Of a DNA stretch of 56,395 nucleotides, positions 1 through 9,013 are shown piece by piece (the first letter of the stretch is position 1; every line of letters starts with the position of its first letter). Position numbers and translations under genes: made by a program. Origin of the DNA: Bacteroidota bacterium (lineage in GTDB: Bacteria > Bacteroidota > Bacteroidia > UKL13-3); assembly GCA_027487625.1 (NCBI GenBank), contig JAIYDG010000641.1, positions 1 through 56,395 on the forward strand, given 5' to 3'. The notes under the pieces were generated by a model. It saw nothing but the letters and a program-made list of their open reading frames with translations. It was not told where the DNA came from and did not search any database.

Positions 1-60
1 AAATTCAAGATTGAAGAAGATTCACGAGAATTTAATGTTTACTTAGAAATAGAATTATGA
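1..60 (+). CDS. C-terminus of a protein (probably LytS-type sensor histidine kinase), truncated by window start
   Basis: Frame 1 reads KFKIEEDSREFNVYLEIEL*, stop at 58-60 overlapping the ATG of the LytTR regulator (ATGA overlap); kinase call inferred from position only. Confidence 0.55.
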   Translation, partial: KFKIEEDSREFNVYLEIEL

Positions 61-755
61 TAAAAGCCATAGCATTAGATGATGAGCCATTAGCCTTAGG
101 CATTATTGAAAAATTCTGCCAAAAACTGGATTATATTAAACTTGAAAAGGTTTTTACGAAACCTAATGAAGCCGAATTATACCTTGAAAAAAATCAGATT
201 GATTTAGTTTTTTTAGACATACAAATGCCATCAAAATCAGGCATTGAATTTTTTAAAATTATTCCAAGCACTTGTAAGGTTATTTTCACTACTGCATTTG
301 CAGATTATGCCGTAGAGGGCTTTAATTTAAATGCAGCTGATTATCTACTTAAGCCATTTAGTTTTGATAGATTTAAAACAGCAATTGATCGTGTAAAGGA
401 ATATTATGATTTATTAAAATCAGACCCCAATCATGAAGACAATTATTTAAATGTAAGAGCTGATTATAGTTTGCACAGAATTAAACTTAATGATATTTTA
501 TACTTTGAAGGATTTGATGATTATGTAAAAATCATAACGATTCATATGAAACCAATTGTTGCCAGATTAACAATGAAATCTCTTCAGGATAAACTACCAA
601 ACAACCAATTTGTAAGGGTTCATCGTTCCTATATTATTCCACTAAGCAAAATTGATCAGGTAAAGAATAAACTTATTCTAATAGGTGAAAAGGAAATTCC
701 GATTGGAGGTGCTTATGAAACTGATTTCACGAAATATTTTGAAAAGGAGAAATAG
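57..755 (+). CDS. LytTR-family DNA-binding response regulator
   Basis: REC domain (DDEPLA...FLDIQMP...LLKPF) plus C-terminal LytTR domain (FVRVHRSYIIPLSKI). Confidence 0.95.
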   Translation: MIKAIALDDEPLALGIIEKFCQKLDYIKLEKVFTKPNEAELYLEKNQIDLVFLDIQMPSKSGIEFFKIIPSTCKVIFTTAFADYAVEGFNLNAADYLLKPFSFDRFKTAIDRVKEYYDLLKSDPNHEDNYLNVRADYSLHRIKLNDILYFEGFDDYVKIITIHMKPIVARLTMKSLQDKLPNNQFVRVHRSYIIPLSKIDQVKNKLILIGEKEIPIGGAYETDFTKYFEKEK

Positions 756-762
756 TATTTAT

Positions 763-1025
763 GATTATCCGCATGTTTACCACCAACAATTTTTTATAAA
801 TATGGAGAATGCATTTTCAAAAAGTAGTTTGGTTTGAAATTGCTGTTTTTTATGAATTTAAGACCCCGATAGGTGGTCTCATGTTTATAGAAAAATGCTT
901 GAAATGAATTCCCCAAACCTCTGGCAACGCGGACCTTTGGTCCGCGTTGCCAGAGGTTTGAGGATGCTCTTCTTTACTTATTATTTTCTATAATCATGTC
1001 ATCCCTTCAGGATTTTTAAGAATTT
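763..1025. repeat. Structured repeat, copy 1 (three-hairpin element)
   Basis: Shares blocks GATTATCCrCATGTwTACCA, GACCCCGA..GG.GGTC, ATGTTTATAGAAAAATGC (18/18 identical), and TGTCATCCC...GGATTTT with 56129-56390; central perfect inverted repeat 914-935/939-960. Ends approximate. Confidence 0.85.
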
Positions 1026-1248
1026 TAAGAAAAAACATGTTTCTAATTCTAATTCATGATTTAAACTTGATTTTGTCGAGCAATCGGTTGGTAGCTAAAA
1101 GAAGTTGGCAATTTCGAAGCACTAAACTGTCTGCCACCATTGAACTTGATACGAAGCACAAAGCTTCATTTAACCACTTAACCGCCAATTTCTTGTAGGT
1201 GCTGTTACAGGCTGGTGTTTCTTGTCTGCATTGGATAGTTTTAAAGTA

Positions 1249-2961
1249 TTATTCTTTAATTCTAAACAGCTTTTCATTTTGGGATAACTTAACTACAAAA
1301 TATTCTTCTTTGTTAATCTCTTCTGGTAGTTTGTCTTTGAGAATTGAAGCGACAAATTGAATATTATTTCTGTTAACGAAATCAGAAATTTTAACTAATT
1401 GTTTATCGTCCATTAACTCTTTTTTATCATTCAATAAGAAATGCAGACACGGAATGTTTTCATCGTCAGCAAATAAAGTGTAAGCCATATCAAAACAAGA
1501 TATTTCACCTTGTTTTTTGCCTGAACTCATGTTTGCATTGAATGAACTAAACTTATATAAGCGTTGTCCTTTTTTATTGGTAATAATGTCTGGTTTAATA
1601 GCATATTGCTCACCATACAGTTCACTTGAAATAGAAGCAAAATGTTTGTTGAATTTGTTTAACTGCGTTTTTACAACCTGTTCAAAACTATCACTGAAAA
1701 GCTCGTTGTCAATTTCACTTAGTTGTTTGTTGAATTCTTTTATGTTGGAATCAACTTCATTCAATTGTTGAATAATATTTTCAAACTCGCCTTTCTTTCT
1801 ATGCTTTTCGGTCAACTCCACAATTACTTTTTCAAGTTCTTCAAACGAATCACTTTTTGAAATTGCAGATGCTACTTTTTTTTCCTCCTCAAGTAGTCGC
1901 TTTAGAAAATTATTATTTTCTGCAAGAGATTTTTCAAGAGCGGGTAATTCTTTGGTGATATATTTTACCTTTTCCTCAATCATTGTGTTATGAAAAGACA
2001 CAAGATCCGAAAATGATTTTTGAATTGTCTTTACTTTGGTAGTTGCTTGTTCATAAATGATTTCCAATTGTCGCAAGTCAATATCTGACTTGCTAGATTT
2101 AAGTTCTGCTTCTGTTTCTTTTATCAGGTTTTTACGAATGTTAAGTTTTCCAATACTTGAACTTAATTTATTGACCTCATATTTTACTTGATTCAGTTTG
2201 TCTAAATCTTTCTCAAAGTTTTCATTTAAGTTGAAACTACTTTTCTTCTTGTTCAGTTCTTCAATATCATTGTTTATAAGAGACAAAGCTGTTTCGTAAG
2301 CCGTTTTTGTTTGATTCTTTTCAAGTCGATTCTTGTATGTATCTTCTTGTTTAAGTTTGATCAAAATTTCCTGCTTGCTATTTCCTTTTGTGAATTCACA
2401 CCCAAACAGAAAAAGATAAAGTGTTTCGTATTCTGCATCAGAAGTATATTTGTCAAGTGTCTTGAGGGTGTTGTTTATATTTTCGTCTTTATAACGGATG
2501 TTGTGGGAAATGATTTGTCGGAAGGAAGGTTTGTCTTCAAGATGGTCAGGGAATAGAGTTTTACCAAGCTCCATCTCAAAATTTTCTGCAAGTATCTGTT
2601 GGCTATTTATCCTTCTTATTCCTTCTTTTACAGATGATAAAAAATTTCTTTCTATAACAACTTCATTAGCTTCATGATTATCTAAATCAGATGTTAAAGT
2701 AAGAGTAATTAGAACTTTATTTTCAATTAGAAAATCTTTCACAAGTTTATACTCATCTCGTTTCGTTTCAGGGTCAACATATATGTTCTTTTTATCAGCC
2801 CCCAAACAAAAATCTACCAATTTCAGAACGGTAGTTTTACCAACGCTGTTACCTGTTATTTGATGTTCACTTTCGTCAACAATCAAGTTAAGCCCTTTGT
2901 GAAATTCAATTTCACGAATGACTTTAGCACCGCTTGTTATTGTTAATGATTTTATGAACAT
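1249..2961 (-). CDS. DUF2326-type SMC/RecN-like ABC ATPase (ABC-3C ATPase component)
   Basis: Walker A GNSVGKTT after FIKSLTITSGAKVIREIEFHKGLNLIV; long coiled coil; C-terminal ATPase half (SSGKKQGEISCFDMAYTLFA...). Confidence 0.85.
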   Translation of the reverse strand: MFIKSLTITSGAKVIREIEFHKGLNLIVDESEHQITGNSVGKTTVLKLVDFCLGADKKNIYVDPETKRDEYKLVKDFLIENKVLITLTLTSDLDNHEANEVVIERNFLSSVKEGIRRINSQQILAENFEMELGKTLFPDHLEDKPSFRQIISHNIRYKDENINNTLKTLDKYTSDAEYETLYLFLFGCEFTKGNSKQEILIKLKQEDTYKNRLEKNQTKTAYETALSLINNDIEELNKKKSSFNLNENFEKDLDKLNQVKYEVNKLSSSIGKLNIRKNLIKETEAELKSSKSDIDLRQLEIIYEQATTKVKTIQKSFSDLVSFHNTMIEEKVKYITKELPALEKSLAENNNFLKRLLEEEKKVASAISKSDSFEELEKVIVELTEKHRKKGEFENIIQQLNEVDSNIKEFNKQLSEIDNELFSDSFEQVVKTQLNKFNKHFASISSELYGEQYAIKPDIITNKKGQRLYKFSSFNANMSSGKKQGEISCFDMAYTLFADDENIPCLHFLLNDKKELMDDKQLVKISDFVNRNNIQFVASILKDKLPEEINKEEYFVVKLSQNEKLFRIKE

Positions 2962-3179
2962 AATTCTATTTCGCCTTTAGGATTAAGTTTTGCAACTTCC
3001 AATAAATATAACCAATCTAAACAAAGTATAAATACTGAAAATGACATCTGCTTTTTTGATTTTACTTCTTGATATAAGTCAAGCATTTTGTAACTCGTAT
3101 CTTTTTTCAAAGAGTCAATTACAAATGCACCGTTATAATAGATGCTGTTGTCAGGATGTATGTTATCAGGTAGTAGCAT
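2952..3179 (-). CDS. Small middle component of ABC-3C system
   Basis: Likely start MLLPDNIHPDNSIYYNG at 3179 (upstream ORF residues overlap SMEK gene); overlaps both neighbours; MLLP start typical of these small middle components. Confidence 0.7.
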   Translation of the reverse strand: MLLPDNIHPDNSIYYNGAFVIDSLKKDTSYKMLDLYQEVKSKKQMSFSVFILCLDWLYLLEVAKLNPKGEIELCS

Positions 3180-4134
3180 AATTGTAGCTGTCTGGGTTTT
3201 CAAAAATTTTGCACCTAATAAATGCATCTACCACAAGTATGTTAATGCAAAGTTCAAGTTCGTCAAATGGAATCGAAGTATAATTGGAACTATTCAAAAT
3301 CTTTTCTTCCACTTTAGAAATCACAGAAAAGAAAAGTTGGTCATCAGTCAAGTTACTTTTTTCTTTTGCATATTCCTGTCTAATGGTTGAGAGAACAGAA
3401 CTGCTTTTGTTGCTCCCTTGTGAATCAAATTCTGTGTAGATTTTATCGACCCTACCATAATGAACTGTATAATCATTAATGATTACTTTTGAAGCTTTCA
3501 AATTGTTGTGGGAAATTTTTCGGTCAATCTCAAAGCTACTGATTTCAGAAACTGACTCTGACTTGTCCCAATCTTCTTTGGCAAGAATATTTATTACAGC
3601 TGCTAAGTTGGATTCCAATTTCATTGGGTCAATTTCTGCCACCAATTCTTCTTTCACAAATTGGTATATCTGTTTTTGGTCATTTATATGCAGTCCTCTA
3701 ATTTTTGAAAGGATGGAGTTTTTATCGATTATGTCAGCAGAGGGAGTGAAACTAATTCCGTGAGGGTTTTTGAACGTGTCTTTTCTTAAGTCGTCAGCAT
3801 CTCTTGCAATGGAAACAAACTTAAATGTATATCCAACATATTTTTTGATTGAATCCTTGGAAAGAGAAGATTCGATTTTCTGTTTGCTCGAAGTAGATGA
3901 AACTTGAATAACAAACTTGTTTGGATGGTCAATTAGATCAATTGCCTCAACATTTTGTTGGTTATCATTTTCATTCGTAACTGTCCAGCCATAAACTTCA
4001 TTTAAGAAATATTGGTAGAAGTTTTCGGAGTGTCCATGAAAGTCCAATATGTTCAACCTTCCTCTGGAAATTATCCTAAGAGCAAGAAGGTTTAAGCGTT
4101 CTTCAATAACATTAAAATAATTTGCCCTATTCAT
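3166..4134 (-). CDS. SMEK-domain protein (ABC-3C third component)
   Basis: N-terminal NVIEERLNLLALRIISRGRLNILDFHGHSENFYQYFLNEVYGWTVTNEN...NVEAIDLIDHPNKFVIQVSSTSSKQKIESSL matches SMEK pattern. Confidence 0.8.
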   Translation of the reverse strand: MNRANYFNVIEERLNLLALRIISRGRLNILDFHGHSENFYQYFLNEVYGWTVTNENDNQQNVEAIDLIDHPNKFVIQVSSTSSKQKIESSLSKDSIKKYVGYTFKFVSIARDADDLRKDTFKNPHGISFTPSADIIDKNSILSKIRGLHINDQKQIYQFVKEELVAEIDPMKLESNLAAVINILAKEDWDKSESVSEISSFEIDRKISHNNLKASKVIINDYTVHYGRVDKIYTEFDSQGSNKSSSVLSTIRQEYAKEKSNLTDDQLFFSVISKVEEKILNSSNYTSIPFDELELCINILVVDAFIRCKIFENPDSYNYATT

Positions 4135-4314
4135 CTTCTGTCTGCAAACTTAATCATTTTAAACGTGAATTTTATTTTCATAAAGTGTCAATATTCTAGT
4201 GGTTTATTTAGTGTTATCGTTGTTATCTTACGCTTGCCTGTAACATCCGCCCTTAAGTCGTTGAAGGTTCGTAAAACAAATTTTAAGTAAAGAAGCGGAT
4301 ATTCGTAATAGTAT

Positions 4315-5040
4315 TTAAAATATTTCACTTAAAATTCTGTTGGAATTTAATTCAGGAAACTGATGTAAATGAAACTGGTAATACCTGATTAGGGCATCCA
4401 ATACTAGTTTTCTTATATCCCTTGTGGTTTCTATTTCAAATAAATTACTCAGATTTGAACTCAGTATTTGTTTTAAAAATAAACTTTCTTGACGATTTAA
4501 AACCTCCGATGTAAACTCATTTGATTTCACAAAAATCCCTTCTTTTAAACTGAAAAATACTCTTTCATTGTCATGGAAGTTTTCAGGAAAAAAGCCCAAG
4601 TACTTAGATAAATGTGCCATAAAAAAACATGGAACATTTGCTAAACTTGTTTCTTGTAAATCTATAAATTGAATCGTATTAAATAAAAAATCAAATAGTT
4701 GTTTGTCGACCTGATTTTCTTCTCTTAAACACTTATTTAGCAATTCAGAAATAAACAATGCAATAGAAGATTTTAATAAATCATAATGTATTTGATATAA
4801 GGTTGGAGAACATTTGAGTTCTTTTATTCTTTGCAGATTTTTATTCTGTTGATGAAAAGTATCAAGCTCAAGTAAACTTAATACCTGCAATTGTGATGGT
4901 TTTATTGCACCCTTTTTACTTCTTACACCATTTACCATGTAAGATTGTAGACCATACAAATCTGTATAACATTTCAGAACAACAGAATTTTCTGAATATG
5001 GAATAGTAGAAATAACAATTGCACGAAGTTTCCCTAACAT
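4315..5040 (-). CDS. recO: DNA repair protein RecO
   Basis: MLGKLRAIVISTIPYSENSVVLKCYTDLYGLQSYMVNGVRSKKG. Confidence 0.93.
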   Translation of the reverse strand: MLGKLRAIVISTIPYSENSVVLKCYTDLYGLQSYMVNGVRSKKGAIKPSQLQVLSLLELDTFHQQNKNLQRIKELKCSPTLYQIHYDLLKSSIALFISELLNKCLREENQVDKQLFDFLFNTIQFIDLQETSLANVPCFFMAHLSKYLGFFPENFHDNERVFFSLKEGIFVKSNEFTSEVLNRQESLFLKQILSSNLSNLFEIETTRDIRKLVLDALIRYYQFHLHQFPELNSNRILSEIF

Positions 5041-5043
5041 GAA

Positions 5044-5316
5044 CTATAAAGAATTGTGGGCCAGTAAGCCTTCCTTTGTAGCTAAATAAGAATATGCCTT
5101 CATGTTATCAGAATCATAGATAAAACTTCTTACATATTCCATTTTGGCTTCGTCCCAGCGCATGGCAACAATCATCTTTTTATGTATCAAAGTTTTTATA
5201 CCATCAGCTACTATTGGTGCAGGAAGATTTACTTCTTCCAAAATATTTTCAAAAGGCTCAACAAAATATACGCTGTTAAGTATATCTCTTTCTAAATCGC
5301 TTAGTTCGTATACCAT
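5044..5316 (-). CDS. Small conserved hypothetical, possible winged-helix
   Basis: Likely start MVYELSDLERDILNSVYFVEPFENILEEVNLP at 5316; adjacent to recO. Confidence 0.6.
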   Translation of the reverse strand: MVYELSDLERDILNSVYFVEPFENILEEVNLPAPIVADGIKTLIHKKMIVAMRWDEAKMEYVRSFIYDSDNMKAYSYLATKEGLLAHNSL

Positions 5317-5317
5317 A

Positions 5318-6454
5318 TTAAATGTGTTTTCTTCCCTTCCAATTATAACCCGCCAAATTGGCCCATATTCCAATAATTAGAACATAAAGAATATGAAAAG
5401 GTTCGGCTATCAATAAAAATAAAATTAAATAAGAACGTTTAAAAAAAAGCAGTACATCAAACAAAAATAAACCTTCAATTAAAGCTTTAATAGCAATTTG
5501 AATGAATGCCAACCAAAGGAAATTATCATAGAATATGCTCAGAATAAAATTCAATAAAATTGTTAAATTAAAGAAATAAGCAGCTGCTAAAATTGCTGTA
5601 ATAGATCTATTTTCATAATGCGTACTCTTTGAAACCCAACGTCGTCTTTGATTGGCCAATTGTTCAACCGACGAATTGGGTGAAGTGCTTACCAAGGCGC
5701 GTAAATCTTTTAAAAAAAATACTTCATTTGGATACATTTTAAATACTTTATGTAGCAAGTATTCATCATCCCCTGAAGCAATATGGTTATTGTCATCATA
5801 ACCTCCCATTTCAATAAAAACTTCTTTTTTAAAAGCCAGATTTGCTGCACTACACATATTGGGTTTCTTAAGTCTAATGGCTGCTCCGCCAATTCCAACC
5901 AATCCGCTAAACTCTAATGCTTGGATATGTTCAAAAGCACCATTTGAAGAAAATTCAACCGGAGCATAAATCATTTTACAATTGTGTTCAACAATAAATT
6001 CATTAAGTGCTTTTAACCAATCAGAATTTCGCCTACAATCTCCATCAGTTAAAACTATCCATTCGGTTTGAGCAGTATTCACACCAAATGTAATAACATC
6101 CTTTTTGTTATTAATTGCTGAAAAGGTGCTTAAATCAACCAGTTTCAAGGGGAAATTTTTATTATCCTGAATAAATTTCTCTGTAATCTCTCCAGTTTTG
6201 TCTGCTGAATGGTCGTTTAAAATAAGGATTTCGAATAAATCAAAAGGATAATTCAAACTTAAAAGACTATTCAAATTTTCAAGTATCAATTCCTCTTCAT
6301 TTCTTACAGGAATTAGAATAGTAAACTTTGTTTTGTTTTCATTTTTAAAAGGTTCTGTTCTTTGTTTTATTAAAATCCAACCAATCCAAAACATTAAAAT
6401 CAAGACAAAATAAAATGCCAAAAGCGAAAACGAAACTATATACCAAGTTATCAT
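5318..6454 (-). CDS. Family 2 glycosyltransferase, membrane-associated
   Basis: FTILIPVRNEEELILENLNSLLSLNYP, TDGDC, QRRRWVSKS motifs, C-terminal TM segments. Confidence 0.92.
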   Translation of the reverse strand: MITWYIVSFSLLAFYFVLILMFWIGWILIKQRTEPFKNENKTKFTILIPVRNEEELILENLNSLLSLNYPFDLFEILILNDHSADKTGEITEKFIQDNKNFPLKLVDLSTFSAINNKKDVITFGVNTAQTEWIVLTDGDCRRNSDWLKALNEFIVEHNCKMIYAPVEFSSNGAFEHIQALEFSGLVGIGGAAIRLKKPNMCSAANLAFKKEVFIEMGGYDDNNHIASGDDEYLLHKVFKMYPNEVFFLKDLRALVSTSPNSSVEQLANQRRRWVSKSTHYENRSITAILAAAYFFNLTILLNFILSIFYDNFLWLAFIQIAIKALIEGLFLFDVLLFFKRSYLILFLLIAEPFHILYVLIIGIWANLAGYNWKGRKHI

Positions 6455-7380
6455 GTTTTTATTTTATAAATGATGAAGTAACCATATAAAGCCGGAATAA
6501 TCATATTAATAATCCAAAGTGTATAAGAGGCCAATAATATGCCAGGAATATTTGAGGAAAACATACCAATAAACCAAATTGCAGCAGAGCCACGTAATCC
6601 TAATTCAAGCAATAAAAAAGAAGGAACAAAAAAAAAAAAAAAAAAGGTAGAAATAATAGCAGAAAATGCATCAAAAGCTGAAATTTCAACCTGAAAGAAT
6701 TTTAGTAATAACCAGAATTGAACCAAATAAGTACAAAATCTAAATACTGATAAAATCAGAACATTCAGTAAAAGATCACTTTTTTTTTTTTTTTTAACAT
6801 TAATTGATTCTTCATACTTCTTTAAAAATTTGAACTTATTCAAAAGTGGACTTAAAAGTTGGAAATTAAAGAAGATAAAAACAGAAATTATAGCTGCAAA
6901 TAAGCTAAGAATTGCTGTTAAAGCAGGCATTTCAGACTTCGACAGAACCAATCTCCAATAAGCAAACAAACCAAAAACAATGGTAGTTAAAACCTGAGCT
7001 GTATAACCAATTACGGCCAATAAAGCCCCTTTTAATTTGGCCAATTTATTTAGGTTTAGCACTCTACCTGCAAAATCTCCAATTTGATTTGGGGTAATAA
7101 TACTTAAAGCGATACCTGATACAACAGCAGATGTCGACTCTTTAAATGTAAATTGCTCGTATGGCTTTAATAGAACCATCCACTTTTTCACTTCCAATGA
7201 AATATTTAAAAACATTAAAGAGAATGCTAAAAAAAAGAAGAATAATGATTTAGGTTGATATAGTGCCACAAAATCTAAATACCTTTCATTAATATTAAAT
7301 GTATTGGTTAATTTGTAGCCAATAAATACAAATGACCCAATTAGAAGTACTAGCTTCAAAAATTGCAGTAAGTATTTCAT
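6451..7380 (-). CDS. Lysylphosphatidylglycerol synthase TM-region/UPF0104-like flippase-type membrane protein
   Basis: Multi-TM protein, SGIALSIITPNQIGDFAGRVLNL; likely start MKYLLQF at 7380 (upstream ORF part overlaps the ruvC promoter/5' end). Confidence 0.8.
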   Translation of the reverse strand: MKYLLQFLKLVLLIGSFVFIGYKLTNTFNINERYLDFVALYQPKSLFFFFLAFSLMFLNISLEVKKWMVLLKPYEQFTFKESTSAVVSGIALSIITPNQIGDFAGRVLNLNKLAKLKGALLAVIGYTAQVLTTIVFGLFAYWRLVLSKSEMPALTAILSLFAAIISVFIFFNFQLLSPLLNKFKFLKKYEESINVKKKKKSDLLLNVLILSVFRFCTYLVQFWLLLKFFQVEISAFDAFSAIISTFFFFFFVPSFLLLELGLRGSAAIWFIGMFSSNIPGILLASYTLWIINMIIPALYGYFIIYKIKT

Positions 7381-7458
7381 TTGGGAATTTGAGTTCATTA
7401 ATAGATTAGCTAAGTTTGGCGGCAAAGAAACAAAGGCAAGCGACGATAAACAAATACA

Positions 7459-8046
7459 ATGATTGAAAAGAAGGAGAGAATTATTTTGGGTATCGACCCT
7501 GGAACTATTGTTATGGGTTACGGGATTATCATAACTAAGGGTAAACAAGCGGAATTACTGGGCATGGGCGTCCTTAAGCTAGATAAATACGCAGACTATG
7601 CACTAAAATTAAAAAAGATATTTGAACGCACTGTTGGACTAATAGATGAATTTCATCCTGATGAATTAGCGATTGAGGCACCGTTTTTTGGAAAAAATGT
7701 TCAATCGATGTTAAAATTAGGCCGAGCTCAGGGTGTAGCTATAGCCGCTGCCATGAGCAGAGAATTAAGTGTTAATGAGTATTCTCCTAAAAAAATCAAG
7801 CAATCTATAACTGGCAATGGTAATGCAAGTAAAGAACAGGTTGCAATCATGTTACAAAGAATTTTCAAATACGAAGAGAACCAAAGTTTTTTTGATGCAA
7901 CAGATGGTTTAGCTGCAGCATATTGCCACTTTATGCAAAACACACAAATTATTAAGGCAACACCAGTCAAAAAGAGCATAAAAAAAGCTTCCAGTTGGGA
8001 AGCTTTTGTCAATCAAAATCCTGATAAAGTAAAAAAGAAACCTTAA
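7459..8046 (+). CDS. ruvC: Crossover junction endodeoxyribonuclease RuvC
   Basis: [44 protein letters not shown]. Confidence 0.95.
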   Translation: MIEKKERIILGIDPGTIVMGYGIIITKGKQAELLGMGVLKLDKYADYALKLKKIFERTVGLIDEFHPDELAIEAPFFGKNVQSMLKLGRAQGVAIAAAMSRELSVNEYSPKKIKQSITGNGNASKEQVAIMLQRIFKYEENQSFFDATDGLAAAYCHFMQNTQIIKATPVKKSIKKASSWEAFVNQNPDKVKKKP

Positions 8047-8441
8047 GCATGAAACTGGCTTCTAATCTTATTTGCGATATCAGCCAAAGCTTCTTGGCTT
8101 AAATTTAATTTTTCATTAGAAAAATTCATTTCATTTATTGTAGAAAATGGAATTAAATGAATATGTGCATGAGGTACTTCTAAGCCAATAACAGAAACCC
8201 CAATTCTCTTATCGGGGAATGCTGATTTTAAACCATCTGCTACGATTTTCGAAAAAAGATGAAGTCCAACAAATTTCTCCACATCCAAGTCAAAAATATA
8301 ATCTACTTCAATCTTTGGAATAACCAAAGTATGTCCTATTGTAAGAGGTCTGATGTCTAAAAAAGCAAAATAATCTTCTGTTTCTGCGATTTTATGGCAA
8401 GGAATTTCACCACTTATTATTTTAGAAAAAATGCTGCTCAT
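8043..8441 (-). CDS. HIT family protein
   Basis: [15 protein letters not shown]..., HIT motif HAHIHLIP. Confidence 0.95.
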   Translation of the reverse strand: MSSIFSKIISGEIPCHKIAETEDYFAFLDIRPLTIGHTLVIPKIEVDYIFDLDVEKFVGLHLFSKIVADGLKSAFPDKRIGVSVIGLEVPHAHIHLIPFSTINEMNFSNEKLNLSQEALADIANKIRSQFHA

Positions 8442-8914
8442 TAAAGTGTAATTTCAAGAATTTCAAACTTTAATAAACCTGCTGGAACTTGAACCTCAAC
8501 TACATCTCCAATTTTTTTGCCCATAAGTCCAATTCCAATTGGAGATTTAAAAGAAATTTTACCCATTTTTAAATCAGCTTCCTTTTCGTTAACTAAGGTG
8601 TAAATCAATTCTTTTTTTGTTGTTTGATTTAATACTCTCACATTACTTAGCATCATTACTTTACTTGTATCAAGTTTTGATTCATCAATAATGCGAGACA
8701 TGGTAATCAAGTCGTTTAATACTGCAATTTTTGCTTCCAATAAACCTTGATCTTCTTTAGCAGCATGATATTCTGCATTTTCACTTAAATCGCCTTTATC
8801 TCTAGCATCAGCAATTTGCTTTGTAATGAATGGTCTTTGCACATACTTCATATCATGAAGTTCTTTGTTTAATTTCTCCAGACCCTCTTTTGTTACATAA
8901 TTAAATTCAGCCAT
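8441..8914 (-). CDS. greA: Transcription elongation factor GreA
   Basis: GLEKLNKELHDMK...IADARDKGDLSENAEYHAAKEDQGLLE. Confidence 0.96.
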   Translation of the reverse strand: MAEFNYVTKEGLEKLNKELHDMKYVQRPFITKQIADARDKGDLSENAEYHAAKEDQGLLEAKIAVLNDLITMSRIIDESKLDTSKVMMLSNVRVLNQTTKKELIYTLVNEKEADLKMGKISFKSPIGIGLMGKKIGDVVEVQVPAGLLKFEILEITL

Positions 8915-8950
8915 AACTAAAAAATATTTCTATGTTGGTTATAAATAACA

Positions 8951-8986
8951 AAAGAAACGTTCCGACAAGTCGGAACGTTTCTTTTT
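8951..8986 (-). terminator. Rho-independent terminator of the TBDT-PorV gene cluster
   Basis: AAAGAAACGTTCCGAC-AA-GTCGGAACGTTTCTTT palindrome between greA and the PorV-like gene. Confidence 0.8.
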
Positions 8987-9013
8987 GGTTATACAATTAT
9001 AATAAAATTCGGA

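Noticed and set aside
1517-2556. Plus-strand ORFs of 84 and 81 aa within the DUF2326 gene
   Set aside because: Shadow ORFs, hydrophobic low-information translations opposite a coiled-coil coding region.
7459-8046. RuvC domain as a Cas/IscB/TnpB-type effector
   Set aside because: Standalone ~195-aa Holliday-junction resolvase with canonical sequence; no CRISPR repeats or guide RNA nearby.
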